Shown here: piece after piece, positions 38,488 to 47,161 of the stretch
Numbering within the stretch: position 1 is the first letter of the stretch
Layout: each line of letters opens with the position of its first letter
Assembly (NCBI GenBank): GCA_036946415.1
Contig: JAQIJD010000008.1
Coordinates: forward strand, 71,201-135,200
DNA length: 64,000 bases
Reading direction: 5' to 3'
Origin: Sphingomonas_Q fennica_A
GTDB lineage: Bacteria; Pseudomonadota; Alphaproteobacteria; Sphingomonadales; Sphingomonadaceae
Notes under the pieces: model-generated
Databases searched by the model: none
Seen by the model: only the letters and a program-made list of their open reading frames with translations
Told to the model about the DNA's origin: nothing
Program-made: the position numbers and the translations under genes

Positions 38488-38916
38488 ATGGCGCGTCATC
38501 AGGTCGCCCGCCTGTCCGACATCCCGCCCGGATCGCGCAAGCGCGTGACGGTGAAGGGGCAGGCGGTCGCGGTGTTCAACGTGAAGGGCGAATTGTTCGC
38601 CGTGCTCGATCGCTGCCCCCATGCCGGCGCCTCGCTGTGCGAGGGCCGGCTGACCGGGCTGATGAGCGCGGACACGCCGGGCGACTACAGGCTGACCCGC
38701 GAGGGCGAAATCCTGCGCTGCCCCTGGCACGGCTGGGAATTCGACCTGCGCACCGGCAAATCCTGCGCGGAGCCGACGAAGCTGTGGATCCGCAATTACG
38801 AGGTGGCGCTGGAGCCGGCCGCGGGCGGGGGCGATCTGCCCGAGAAGCCGGCCGAGCTAGAGGCGACGACCTTTCCGGTCTCCGTCGAGGATAGCTGGAT
38901 CGTCATCGAAGCCTGA
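38488..38916 (+). CDS. Rieske [2Fe-2S] protein
   Basis: A 142-residue Rieske ferredoxin-like protein: CPHAGASL and CPWHGWEFD carry the two Cys and two His that hold the [2Fe-2S] cluster, separated by about 40 residues with an insert (GLMSADTPGDY). Such free-standing proteins pass electrons to aromatic-ring oxygenases or act as small Rieske components. Encoded three bases after two amidohydrolases and with no adjacent oxygenase alpha subunit, its partner must be elsewhere or it works directly in the pathway of the two hydrolases. Confidence 0.9.
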   Translation: MARHQVARLSDIPPGSRKRVTVKGQAVAVFNVKGELFAVLDRCPHAGASLCEGRLTGLMSADTPGDYRLTREGEILRCPWHGWEFDLRTGKSCAEPTKLWIRNYEVALEPAAGGGDLPEKPAELEATTFPVSVEDSWIVIEA

Positions 38917-38952
38917 TCGGGCAGGGCGATCGGAAGACAATAAGAGAGCAGA

Positions 38953-39038
38953 TTCGCGCGTAGACGCGGAGGCGCAGAGATGGTTCGGTGCGCCGCGTCG
39001 TCATACTTCCTCTCAGCGTCTCCGCGTCTCTGCGCGAA
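38953..39038. repeat. intergenic inverted repeat, family C (third copy)
   Basis: Two imperfectly complementary 28-base arms built from GACGCGGAGG/CGTCTCCGCG motifs, bounded by TTCGCGC and GCGCGAA, between the Rieske and DUF418 genes. The arm sequence matches the style of the duplicated element at 10365-10731, placing it in the same dispersed family. Confidence 0.75.
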
Positions 39039-39109
39039 CAATTTTCCGTCTCCCGATCGCAGACCCAAGCGTGCTTGCACCCGCATCGGCGGCGCGCGAT
39101 GAGGGGCGG

Positions 39110-40420
39110 ATGATCGCCGTGCCCAGCCCTGCCGAACCGGACGGCGCACCGCGCCTCGCCAGCCTGGACGTGCTGCGCGGGGTGGCGATCCTCGGCATCC
39201 TGTTCATGAACATCAACGATATGGGCGGCTCGTTGTGGGCGTCGTTCGTCGACATCCGCCACATGGGGTGGGGGCCGGCGGATCGGGTGGCGTGGTGGCT
39301 GCGCGAGGTGCTGGCCAACGGCACCGCCCGCGGGCTGCTGGAGATGCTGTTCGGCGCGGGCCTCGTGATCCTCACCGACCGCTATGCCGCGGGCGGGGTG
39401 GAGGAGGGGCAGGTGCTGCGCCGCTATGCCGGCCGCAACCTCGTGCTGCTGCTGTTCGGCGTCGCCCATCTGCTGCTGCTGCTGTGGCCGGGCGACATCC
39501 TCCACACCTATGCGCTCGCCGCGCTGGTGGCGATGCTGTTCCGCGCCCAGCCGCCGCGGCTGCTGATCGCCTGCGGGCTGTTCTACGCGATCGTCCAGCT
39601 TTCCGCCGCGCCGGGGATGCAGGCGGATCGCCAGCTGCGGCTCGACGGGCGGACGCTCGCGGCGCGTGCCGTCGAGGGCGCGGTGCTGGCGCCGTTCGAG
39701 CGACAGCGGCTGGCCGCGGCCGATGAGGCCGAGGCGAACTGGCGCGCGGACGAGCGGCGCAATGCGGCGATCATCGCCACCGAGGATCGGGCGCGGGGCG
39801 GCCCCGACGCGACCTTCGCGACATGGGCGGGCATGCAGTGGCAGGCCGCGGCCGTGGCGCAGGTGAAGGGCTTCGAGTGGGAATTCGTGTGGGAGGCGGC
39901 CAGCACGATGCTGATCGGGGCGGCGCTGTTCCGGCTGGGGCTGCTGGCGGGCGGGAGCCGGCGGCGCGCGGCGGCGATGGCGCTGGCGGGCTATGCGGTG
40001 GGCGTGCCGCTGCGGATCGTGGGGGCGTGGGCGATCACCCGCTTCGACGGCCTACCGCACTGGAGCGGTGCGACCGACGAGGTGGCGCGGCTGGCGATGA
40101 CGATCGGCCACATCGGCCTGATCCTGTCGCTGCTGACCACCACGATCGGCGCTAATATGCTCCGCCCCTTCGCCGCGGCGGGGCGGACGGCGCTGACGAT
40201 CTACATCGCCCAGACGCTCATCTGCCTGTGGCTGCTGTTCCCGCCCTTCGGCCTCGCCCTCTACGGCCGGCTGACGTGGGCGCCGCTGATGGCGGTGGCG
40301 CTGGCGATCGACGCGCTGCTGCTGGCGGCGGCGATGTGGTGGACGCGGCACTTCCGCATCGCGCCTGTCGAATGGGCGTGGCGGTCGCTGGTCGAACGGC
40401 GCGCGCTGCGCTGGCGGTGA
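39110..40420 (+). CDS. DUF418 domain membrane protein (YeiB family)
   Basis: A 436-residue inner-membrane protein with about nine or ten helices. The N-terminus RLASLDVLRGVAILGI and the C-terminal DUF418 region (AAGRTALTIYIAQTLIC, GLALYGRLTWAP) define the YeiB/DUF418 family, related to heparan-alpha-glucosaminide and other acyltransferases, whose substrate is unknown. A charged, non-membrane segment (about residues 180-235) lies between helices. ATG 39110 is preceded by GAGGGGCGG. It follows a repeat and precedes a peptidase gene by about 40 bases. Confidence 0.88.
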   Translation: MIAVPSPAEPDGAPRLASLDVLRGVAILGILFMNINDMGGSLWASFVDIRHMGWGPADRVAWWLREVLANGTARGLLEMLFGAGLVILTDRYAAGGVEEGQVLRRYAGRNLVLLLFGVAHLLLLLWPGDILHTYALAALVAMLFRAQPPRLLIACGLFYAIVQLSAAPGMQADRQLRLDGRTLAARAVEGAVLAPFERQRLAAADEAEANWRADERRNAAIIATEDRARGGPDATFATWAGMQWQAAAVAQVKGFEWEFVWEAASTMLIGAALFRLGLLAGGSRRRAAAMALAGYAVGVPLRIVGAWAITRFDGLPHWSGATDEVARLAMTIGHIGLILSLLTTTIGANMLRPFAAAGRTALTIYIAQTLICLWLLFPPFGLALYGRLTWAPLMAVALAIDALLLAAAMWWTRHFRIAPVEWAWRSLVERRALRWR

Positions 40421-40461
40421 GGCTTGCCGGGTGGGCGACGCCCGCGATAGGCACTGGCGCC

Positions 40462-42696
40462 ATGAAATCCTTCCTCGCCGCAACGCTGATCGCCATGACC
40501 GCCACCACCGCCCCCGCCGCCACCCCGCCCGCGACCCCGCTGACGCTGGAACGCGTGTTCCAGAGCCCGTCGCTGGCGGGGCAGCAGCCGCGTGGGCTGC
40601 GCCTCTCGCCGGACGGCAAGCTGGCCACGCTGCTGCTGCCGCGCGCCGCCGATCGCAACCGCTTCGACCTGTGGGCGATCGACACCGCCACCGGCAAACG
40701 CCGGATGCTGGTGGACAGCGCGGCGGTGGGATCGGGCGCCGACGTTTCCGAGGCCGAGAAGATGCGGCGCGAGCGGCTGCGCATCAGCGGCACGCGCGGC
40801 ATCACCGCCTATGACTGGGCGCCCGACGGCAAGTCGCTGCTCGTCCCCCTCGACGGCGATCTCTACGTCGCGACGCTGGACGGCAAGGTCCGCCGGCTGA
40901 CCAATACGCCCGCCACCGAGATCGACGCCAAGGTGTCCGAAGACGGCGGCTACGCTTCCTTCGTGCGCGACCAGAACCTCTATGTGATCGAGTTGGCGAC
41001 GGGCCGGGAGACGGCACTGTCGACGGACGGCGGCGGGACGCTGACGTGGGGCACCGCCGAGTTCGTCGCGCAGGAGGAGATGGACCGCCAGACCGGCCAT
41101 TGGTGGGCACCGGGCGACCGGCGGCTGGCGGTGCAGCGCACCGACGAGAACAAGGTGCAGGTGGTGGCCCGCGCCGCGATCGGCGCGCGCGGCACGCGCG
41201 TGTTCGAGCAGCGCTATCCTGCCGCCGGCACGCCCAATGCGGCGGTCGAGCTGTGGCTGATCGATCCGGACGGCGGCCATCGCGTGAAGGCCGATCTGGG
41301 TGACGATCCCGACATCTACCTCGCCCGCGTCGACTGGGCGCCGAATGGCCGCACCGTCTACGTCCAGCGCGAGAACAGGGCGCAGACCCGGCTCGACCTG
41401 TTGCGCATCGACGCGGCGACGGGCGCGGCCACGCTGGTGTTCACCGAGGCGGCGAAGGCGAAGAGCTGGCTGAACCTCACCGACAATCTGCGCATCCTGA
41501 AGGACGGCAGCCTCATCTGGTGGTCCGAGCGGGATGGCTATGGCCACCTCTACCGCTTCGCCGATGGCCGCTGGACACAGCTGACGAAAGGGCCGTGGGT
41601 GGTCGAGGCGGTGGTCGGGCTGGACGAGGCGGCGGGGCGGCTGTGGTTCACCGGCAATCGCGAGACGCCGCTCGAGATGCAGGTCTATGTGCTCGACTAT
41701 GCGCATGGCGGCGATCCGGTGCGCGTGACCGAGCCGGGTTTCTCTTATGGCGCCGGGCGCAGCGGCGGCATCGCCATGGACAAGGCGGCGCGGCGGATGC
41801 TGCTGACGCGATCGAGCCCCGATCAGCCGCCGCAGACCTATCTGGCCGATGCCGCGGGCAAGCGCCTCGCCTGGATCGACGAGAACCGGGTGGAGGGCAG
41901 CCACCCCTATGCCCCCTATCGCGCCGCGCACCGGCCGACCCAGTTCGGCACGCTGGCGGCGGCGGACGGCAGCATCCTCCACTGGTCGATGATCGCGCCG
42001 CCGCTGGAGGCGGGGAAGCGCTATCCCGTATTCTTCCAGCATTACGGCGGGCCGGGATCGCAGACGGTGACGCGCGGCTGGGGCGGGCCGCTGGCGCAAT
42101 ATCTGGTGTCGCAGGGGTGGATCTTCTTCCAGATCGACAATCGCGGCAGCCCGCGCCGCGGCAAGGCGTTCGAGGACCAGATCTGGCATGCGATGGGCAG
42201 CGTGGAGGTGGCGGACCAGCTTGCCGGGGCGGCGTGGCTGAAGCGCCAGCCGTTCGTCGACCCTCAGCGGATCGTCACCTACGGCTGGTCCTACGGCGGC
42301 TATATGACGCTGAAGATGCTGGCGGCCGCGCCGGGCACGTTCGCCGCGGGCATCGCCGGTGCGCCGGTCAGCGACTGGGCGCTCTACGACACGCATTATA
42401 CCGAGCGCTTCCTCGGCAATCCGGCGAAGGACCGGAAGCCCTATGACGTTTCGGGCGCGCTGGAGGGGGTGACGGCGATCCGCGATCCGCTGCTGGTGAT
42501 CCACGGCATGGCCGACGACAACGTCGTCTTCGAGAATGCGACTGCGGTGTTCGCGCGGATGCAGGAGGCGGCGATCCTGTTCGAGATGATGGTCTATCCC
42601 GGCAAGACCCACGGCATCGCCGGGGAGGGGGCGCAGACGCATGTGTGGAAGACGATCCTGGGGTTCCTGAAAGACAAGGGCGTGGCGCCGGAGTAA
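40462..42696 (+). CDS. dipeptidyl-peptidase IV-like S9 peptidase
   Basis: A 744-residue exported serine peptidase that cleaves dipeptides from N-termini, often after Pro. Signal peptide (FLAATLIAMTATTAPAA), an N-terminal eight-bladed DPP-IV propeller with the paired Glu that bind the substrate amino group (VAQEEMDRQ), and a C-terminal alpha/beta-hydrolase with nucleophile Ser610 (GWSYGGYM), Asp in HGMADDNV and His in GKTHGI. It starts at ATG 40462 and is closed by a palindromic repeat. Likely periplasmic, in peptide use. A second S9 peptidase is encoded at 54034. Confidence 0.94.
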   Translation: MKSFLAATLIAMTATTAPAATPPATPLTLERVFQSPSLAGQQPRGLRLSPDGKLATLLLPRAADRNRFDLWAIDTATGKRRMLVDSAAVGSGADVSEAEKMRRERLRISGTRGITAYDWAPDGKSLLVPLDGDLYVATLDGKVRRLTNTPATEIDAKVSEDGGYASFVRDQNLYVIELATGRETALSTDGGGTLTWGTAEFVAQEEMDRQTGHWWAPGDRRLAVQRTDENKVQVVARAAIGARGTRVFEQRYPAAGTPNAAVELWLIDPDGGHRVKADLGDDPDIYLARVDWAPNGRTVYVQRENRAQTRLDLLRIDAATGAATLVFTEAAKAKSWLNLTDNLRILKDGSLIWWSERDGYGHLYRFADGRWTQLTKGPWVVEAVVGLDEAAGRLWFTGNRETPLEMQVYVLDYAHGGDPVRVTEPGFSYGAGRSGGIAMDKAARRMLLTRSSPDQPPQTYLADAAGKRLAWIDENRVEGSHPYAPYRAAHRPTQFGTLAAADGSILHWSMIAPPLEAGKRYPVFFQHYGGPGSQTVTRGWGGPLAQYLVSQGWIFFQIDNRGSPRRGKAFEDQIWHAMGSVEVADQLAGAAWLKRQPFVDPQRIVTYGWSYGGYMTLKMLAAAPGTFAAGIAGAPVSDWALYDTHYTERFLGNPAKDRKPYDVSGALEGVTAIRDPLLVIHGMADDNVVFENATAVFARMQEAAILFEMMVYPGKTHGIAGEGAQTHVWKTILGFLKDKGVAPE

Positions 42697-42732
42697 ACCC
42701 ATCCCGCTCGTCCCTTACGGGTTCCGTTCATT

Positions 42733-42792
42733 CCGAGCGAAGTCGAGGAACACGCGGGGCGATGGTTCCGCATATGCCTCGACTTCGCTCGG
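42733..42792. repeat. intergenic inverted repeat, family B
   Basis: CCGAGCGAAGTCGAGG (42733-42748) and CCTCGACTTCGCTCGG (42777-42792) are perfect 16-base complements, flanked by CCGTTC and GAACGG, between the DPP-IV gene and the tRNA. The CGACTTCGCTCGG core is a motif I associate with sphingomonad intergenic repeats. It may serve as the terminator of the peptidase gene. Confidence 0.8.
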
Positions 42793-42869
42793 CACGAACG
42801 GAGGTTCGGAGATAGGGGTATGGCCGCACTCTTGTCGCCGCCCCGGCCGCCGATTAGAGCGGCGGCCGA

Positions 42870-42946
42870 GACTCCGTAGCTCAGCTGGATAGAGCAGCGA
42901 ATTCCTAATTCGAAGGTCGGGGGTTCAAGTCCCTCCGGGGTCACCA
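42870..42946 (+). tRNA. tRNA-Arg (anticodon CCU)
   Basis: A 77-base tRNA including an encoded CCA end. The acceptor stem pairs GACTCCG with CGGGGTC, the D arm is GCTCAGCTGGATAGAGC, the anticodon loop is TTCCTAA (anticodon CCT, reading AGG), and the T arm contains GGTTCAAGTCC. The anticodon stem closes with four pairs and a G-A mismatch at its outer end. The antisense strand gives a spurious frame ending in a well-known artefact sequence (see rejected items). Confidence 0.95.
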
Positions 42947-42947
42947 C

Positions 42948-44282
42948 TCACTGCGCCGCGCGCTTCGCCCGGATGGCGATCGTGACGGCGACGGCATCGG
43001 CGATCTGGTCGGTCGCGGCCCATTCGCCCTGGCCGACGCGGAAGGCCGTGCGCGGCACCGTCGCCGTCCCCTCCATCGCCGCCGTATCGCCGCTGATGCC
43101 GGGCGAGAAGCGCACCACCATCGGCTTGGTGACGCCGCGCAGCGTCAGCGTGCCGCGCGCCTCGTAGCGGCCGCCGCCGGTCGCCTTGAAGGCGGTGGCG
43201 GCGAAGGTGGCGCGGGGATGGCTGGCGACATCGAAGAAATCGCTGCCGGGCAGCGCGCCCGCCGCATCGCCATTGTCGGTCGAGAGGGAGGCGAGGTCGA
43301 TCGAGGCCTTGACCGAGGAACGATCGAGCGCGTCCGGATCGAAGGCGATATCCGCCGTCCAGCGGGTGAAGCGGCCGGCGACGGCGGCGCCGTTCCATTG
43401 CGCGGTGAAGCCGAGCGTCGAGCGTTTGTGATCGACGATCCAGCCGATCGGCTTCTGCGCCGCTTCCTGTACGGGAGCGGCGGCCGGCGGAGCTTCCGCC
43501 GCCGGCGCCGCCACCGGGGCGGGCGCGGGGGCCGCATCGGGCACCGCTGCCGGCGCGGGTGCGGGGGTGCGTTCGGGCGAGCCGGGTTCGGCGGGGGCGG
43601 GGACGGGCGCCGTCGATGCCGGGGTGACGGGCGCGGCCCTCCACGGATAGGTGCGTGCCAGCACCGCGACCGCGACCAGCGCCGCGGCCAGCGCCGCCAG
43701 CCGCCAGTCCGCCGGGCCGGACGCGCGCGGGCCGGGCAGCATCCGCCCGATCTCGCCATCGCGATCGATCCACTGATGCTTCAGCGCGCCCGCGACATGC
43801 ATCGCGATCAGCAGATAGGCGGCGTAGGCGAGCAGGCCATGGCCCGTCTCCCCCACCTCATGCGCCAGCGGCTTCGCGCCGGCGGACAGCGGGATGTGGG
43901 GCCAGGGAATAAAGTTGTAGAGGAAGGTCGGGATGCCGGTGGCGCTGGACGAGACGATCAGCCAACCGGTCAGCGGCAGGCCCAGCATCAGCGCGTAGAA
44001 GCCGTAGTGGGCAAGGTGGGCGAGGCCCTTCTCCCACGCCTTCAGATGCGCGGAGAGCGGCGGGGCGGGGTGGGTGACGCGCCAGCCGATCCGCACCAGC
44101 GTCAGCAGCAGCACGGTGATGCCGATCGACTTGTGGAGCTGGAAGACGGCATAGGAGGCGGGCGTGCGCGGCCCGCCCATCCGCCAGGCAAGCAGGATGT
44201 TGGCGATCAGCAGCGCCGCGATCAGCCAGTGGAGCGTCTTGGCGACGCCGGTGTAGCGATCGGCGGCAGCGGCGGCGGGCAT
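42948..44282 (-). CDS. cytochrome b561-YceI fusion protein
   Basis: A 444-residue two-part protein. Residues 1-180 are a four-helix di-haem cytochrome b561/b6 domain with candidate haem His in LHWLIAALL, LHKSIGITV and GHGLLAYAAYLLIAMHVAG. A membrane segment (LAALAAALVAVAVLA) and an Ala/Pro linker lead to a periplasmic YceI lipocalin domain (ILF-type: KRSTLGFTAQWNGAAVAG, ASHPRATFAATAF, LRGVTKPMVV), which binds isoprenoid quinones. The fusion couples membrane electron transfer to a quinone-type ligand; that role is inference. Its stop is two bases from the tRNA. It is divergent from the reductase gene. Confidence 0.88.
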   Translation of the reverse strand: MPAAAAADRYTGVAKTLHWLIAALLIANILLAWRMGGPRTPASYAVFQLHKSIGITVLLLTLVRIGWRVTHPAPPLSAHLKAWEKGLAHLAHYGFYALMLGLPLTGWLIVSSSATGIPTFLYNFIPWPHIPLSAGAKPLAHEVGETGHGLLAYAAYLLIAMHVAGALKHQWIDRDGEIGRMLPGPRASGPADWRLAALAAALVAVAVLARTYPWRAAPVTPASTAPVPAPAEPGSPERTPAPAPAAVPDAAPAPAPVAAPAAEAPPAAAPVQEAAQKPIGWIVDHKRSTLGFTAQWNGAAVAGRFTRWTADIAFDPDALDRSSVKASIDLASLSTDNGDAAGALPGSDFFDVASHPRATFAATAFKATGGGRYEARGTLTLRGVTKPMVVRFSPGISGDTAAMEGTATVPRTAFRVGQGEWAATDQIADAVAVTIAIRAKRAAQ

Positions 44283-44456
44283 GGCGGGATGTCCTGATCG
44301 TTTCGTGCCCGGTGTATCGCAACTGCGGTCCTCTGCAAGGCGCGCTTTGGGCGCCTCCAGCAAAAGTGGCGGGGCGGGCGGGGGCGCTTTGCTTGCATCG
44401 TCGCCGCGCGCTGCCTATCCGCGCTTATCGCTTTTCCCGATGAAGGTTACCGCTCG

Positions 44457-45275
44457 ATGACCGATGCCGCGCCCCCGCAAGCCGAAGGGCTCCAGCCGTC
44501 CGCCAGCCTGACGGTGGAGAAGGTGCTGAGCGTGCGGCACTGGAACGAGCATCTGTTCAGCTTCACGATCACACGCCCGGCCAGCTTCCGCTTCCGTTCG
44601 GGCGAATTCGTGATGATCGGCTTGGCCGGCGGCAACGGCAAGCCGCTGCTGCGCGCCTATTCGGTGGCGAGCCCGGCCTATGCCGAGGAGCTGGAATTCC
44701 TGTCGATCAAGGTGCCGGACGGGCCGTTGACCTCGCAATTGCAGAAGGTGCAGCCGGGCGACGAGGTCTATCTGGGCCGCAAGCCTACGGGCACGCTGGT
44801 GGCCGATGCGCTGATCCCCGGCCGGCGGCTGTTCCTGCTCTCCACCGGCACCGGCCTCGCCCCGTTCATGAGCGTCGTGCGCGATCCCGACATCTACGAT
44901 CTGTTCCAGCAGATCGTGGTGGTCCATTCGGTCCGCCGGGTCGACGACCTCGCCTATCGCGAGGAGCTGGAGGCGAAGCTGGCGGACGATCCGCTGGTCG
45001 ACGGCGTGGCGGCCGAGCAATTGTTCTACGTGCCGACGGTGACGCGCGAACCGTTCCACACTACCGGCCGGATCGAGGCGCTGATGGCGAGCGGCAAGCT
45101 GTTCGAGGGGCTGGGCGAACCGCAACGCTTCGATCCCGAGCATGACCGCGTCATGCTGTGCGGATCGATGGCGATGATCAAGGAAACCGCCGCGATGCTG
45201 GACGGATACGGCTTCACGGAGGGCTCCAACGCGAAGCCGGGCGAATATGTGATCGAGCGGGCGTTCGTGGGGTGA
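44457..45275 (+). CDS. fpr: ferredoxin-NADP reductase
   Basis: A 272-residue flavoenzyme exchanging electrons between NADPH and ferredoxin/flavodoxin. The FAD site is RAYSVASPAY, the NADP site STGTGLAPFMSV, and the C-terminal VMLCGSMAMIKE and EYVIERAFVG end is typical of bacterial type-I FNRs, with the final aromatic replaced by VG. Such enzymes support oxidative-stress responses and Fe-S biogenesis; linkage to the nearby cytochrome b561 gene (divergent, 174 bases apart) is possible but not shown. Confidence 0.93.
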   Translation: MTDAAPPQAEGLQPSASLTVEKVLSVRHWNEHLFSFTITRPASFRFRSGEFVMIGLAGGNGKPLLRAYSVASPAYAEELEFLSIKVPDGPLTSQLQKVQPGDEVYLGRKPTGTLVADALIPGRRLFLLSTGTGLAPFMSVVRDPDIYDLFQQIVVVHSVRRVDDLAYREELEAKLADDPLVDGVAAEQLFYVPTVTREPFHTTGRIEALMASGKLFEGLGEPQRFDPEHDRVMLCGSMAMIKETAAMLDGYGFTEGSNAKPGEYVIERAFVG

Positions 45276-45295
45276 TGGCGGGGGCGCGTTCCAGT

Positions 45296-45429
45296 CCGTT
45301 CGCCCTGAGTAGGCATTGAGCGTAGCCGAAATGCCGTATCGAAGGACGGCCTTACGCAAAACCGTGCTTCGATACGCGTCCTCGATACGGCTCTGACGAG
45401 CCTACTCGGTCGCTACTCAGCACGAACGG
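45296..45429. repeat. intergenic inverted repeat, family A (second copy)
   Basis: Bounded by CCGTTCG and CGAACGG, with the inner segments CGTATCGAAGGACGG and CCGTGCTTCGATA shared with the copy at 3875-3992. It lies between the convergent fpr and aldehyde dehydrogenase genes and could end both transcripts. Confidence 0.75.
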
Positions 45430-45477
45430 GGGATGCGGCGGAGCAAAGGGCGGCCCTCGCGAGCCGCCCCCTCCCGG

Positions 45478-46932
45478 TCAGCCCGCGGCTTCGGCGGGCA
45501 GCGCGTCTTCCGGCAGCTTGCCGATGACCGACTTGATCTCGAGAAACTCCTCGAGGCCGAAATTGCCGAACTCGCGGCCGTTGCCGGACTGTTTGTAGCC
45601 GCCGAACGGCATGTCCATGGCGAGGCCGCCGGCATTCACGAACACCGATCCGGCGCGCAGCTTGCGCACGATCGTCTTCGCCTTGGCCGGGTCGCCCGCG
45701 ACGTAAGCGCCGAGGCCGTAGGGCGTGTCGTTGGCGATCTCGACCGCTTCCTCCAGCGTGTCGTAGGGCATGATGACGAGGACGGGGCCGAAGATTTCTT
45801 CCCTGGCGATCGTCATGTCGCTGGTCACGTTCGAGAACAGGGTCGGCTTCACGTAGAAGCCTTCCGCCTTGTCGTCGGGGCGGCCGGGGCCGCCGGCGGC
45901 GAGCGTGGCGCCCTCGTCCAGCCCCTTCTGGATGAGGCCCTGGATCTTCTCGAACTGGGCCTTGTTGACGACCGGGCCGATATGGTCGCCCTCGGTCAGC
46001 GGATCGCCGACCTTCTTGGCGTTGAACATCGCCGCGACCTTCTCGGCCGCCTCGTCATGCTGCGAGCGGTGGACGAGCATCCGCGTCGGCGCGACGCAGC
46101 TCTGGCCGGAGTTCAGCAGCACGCCGCCGACGCCACCCGGCAGCGCCACGTCGAGCGGGGTGCCTTCGAGGATGATGTTGGGGCTCTTGCCGCCCAGCTC
46201 CTGCGCGACGCGCTTGACGGTATCCGCCGCATTCTTGGCGACCATGATGCCGGCGCGGGTCGAACCCGTGAACGAGATCATGTCGATGTCGGGATGCTTG
46301 GAGAGCGCCTCGCCGACGCCGGGGCCGTCGCCCTGGACGAGGTTGAACACGCCTGCCGGCACGCCCGCCGCATCCATCACCTCGGCGAAGATCGCGGCCG
46401 AACCGGGGGCTTCCTCGGACGGCTTCAGGATCATCGTGCAGCCGGCGGCGAGCGCGGGCGAGACCTTGGCGACGATCTGGTTCATCGGCCAGTTCCACGG
46501 CGTGATGAGGGCGACGACGCCGATCGGCTCGCGCACGACCTTGTTGTCGCCGATCGCTTCCTCGAATTCGTAGGCCTCGAGCGCCTTCAGCGCGGAGCCG
46601 AGGTGGCCGAGGCCGGAGCCGGCCTGCGCCGTCTTGGCGATCGAGATCGGGCAGCCCATCTCCGTCGCGATCGCCTCGGCGATGTCGGGCACGCGCTTCT
46701 GATATTCGGCGATGATCCGCTGGAGGAGGGCGATGCGCTCCTGCTTGCTGGTCTGCGAGAAGGTCTCGAACGCGCGGCGGGCGGCGACGACCGCCTTGTC
46801 GACATCGGCCTGCGTGCCGAGCGTGATCTCGGTACAGGGCTGTTCGGTGGCGGGGTTGATGACCGCGTGACGCGTGCCGCCTTCGCTCGGCACCCAGGCG
46901 CCGTCGATATAATGGTTGGGATACGACTTCAT
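45478..46932 (-). CDS. aldehyde dehydrogenase family protein
   Basis: A 484-residue NAD(P)+-dependent dehydrogenase of the ALDH superfamily. TPWNWPMNQIV and FTGSTRAG belong to the cofactor fold, catalytic Glu lies in QELGGKSPN, nucleophile Cys in NSGQSCVAPTR, and the late motif EEIFGPVLVI. It is not specific enough for a substrate; candidates include semialdehydes from sugar-acid or aromatic catabolism. The start is ATG 46932 (MKSYPNHYIDG). It is divergent from the TonB receptor across 229 bases, which may hold a shared regulatory region. Confidence 0.93.
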   Translation of the reverse strand: MKSYPNHYIDGAWVPSEGGTRHAVINPATEQPCTEITLGTQADVDKAVVAARRAFETFSQTSKQERIALLQRIIAEYQKRVPDIAEAIATEMGCPISIAKTAQAGSGLGHLGSALKALEAYEFEEAIGDNKVVREPIGVVALITPWNWPMNQIVAKVSPALAAGCTMILKPSEEAPGSAAIFAEVMDAAGVPAGVFNLVQGDGPGVGEALSKHPDIDMISFTGSTRAGIMVAKNAADTVKRVAQELGGKSPNIILEGTPLDVALPGGVGGVLLNSGQSCVAPTRMLVHRSQHDEAAEKVAAMFNAKKVGDPLTEGDHIGPVVNKAQFEKIQGLIQKGLDEGATLAAGGPGRPDDKAEGFYVKPTLFSNVTSDMTIAREEIFGPVLVIMPYDTLEEAVEIANDTPYGLGAYVAGDPAKAKTIVRKLRAGSVFVNAGGLAMDMPFGGYKQSGNGREFGNFGLEEFLEIKSVIGKLPEDALPAEAAG

Positions 46933-47161
46933 CGGGCATCGACTCCTTCGTGCTTCGCGGTCCGACTTCGGCGCTGGCGACGACAGAATCAAGTCCGGTG
47001 GCCATGCGGCGCCACACGGACGCGAAACTTCGGCCAGCCGAAGCCAAGCAACATGCCGGCCATGCTTTTTCGATAGCAATCTACGATCCGCGCGGTAATA
47101 GGTAGCTAACTATGCGGTTGCCCGGCGCAGGACGGCCCGCCTTGGCGAAGGGGAGGATTGA

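Noticed and set aside
42594..42947. Minus-strand frame of about 117 residues over the tRNA-Arg and the end of the peptidase gene
   Set aside because: Its first residues (MVTPEGLEPPTFELG) are the antisense translation of the tRNA, a well-known false gene call; the rest is antisense to real features.
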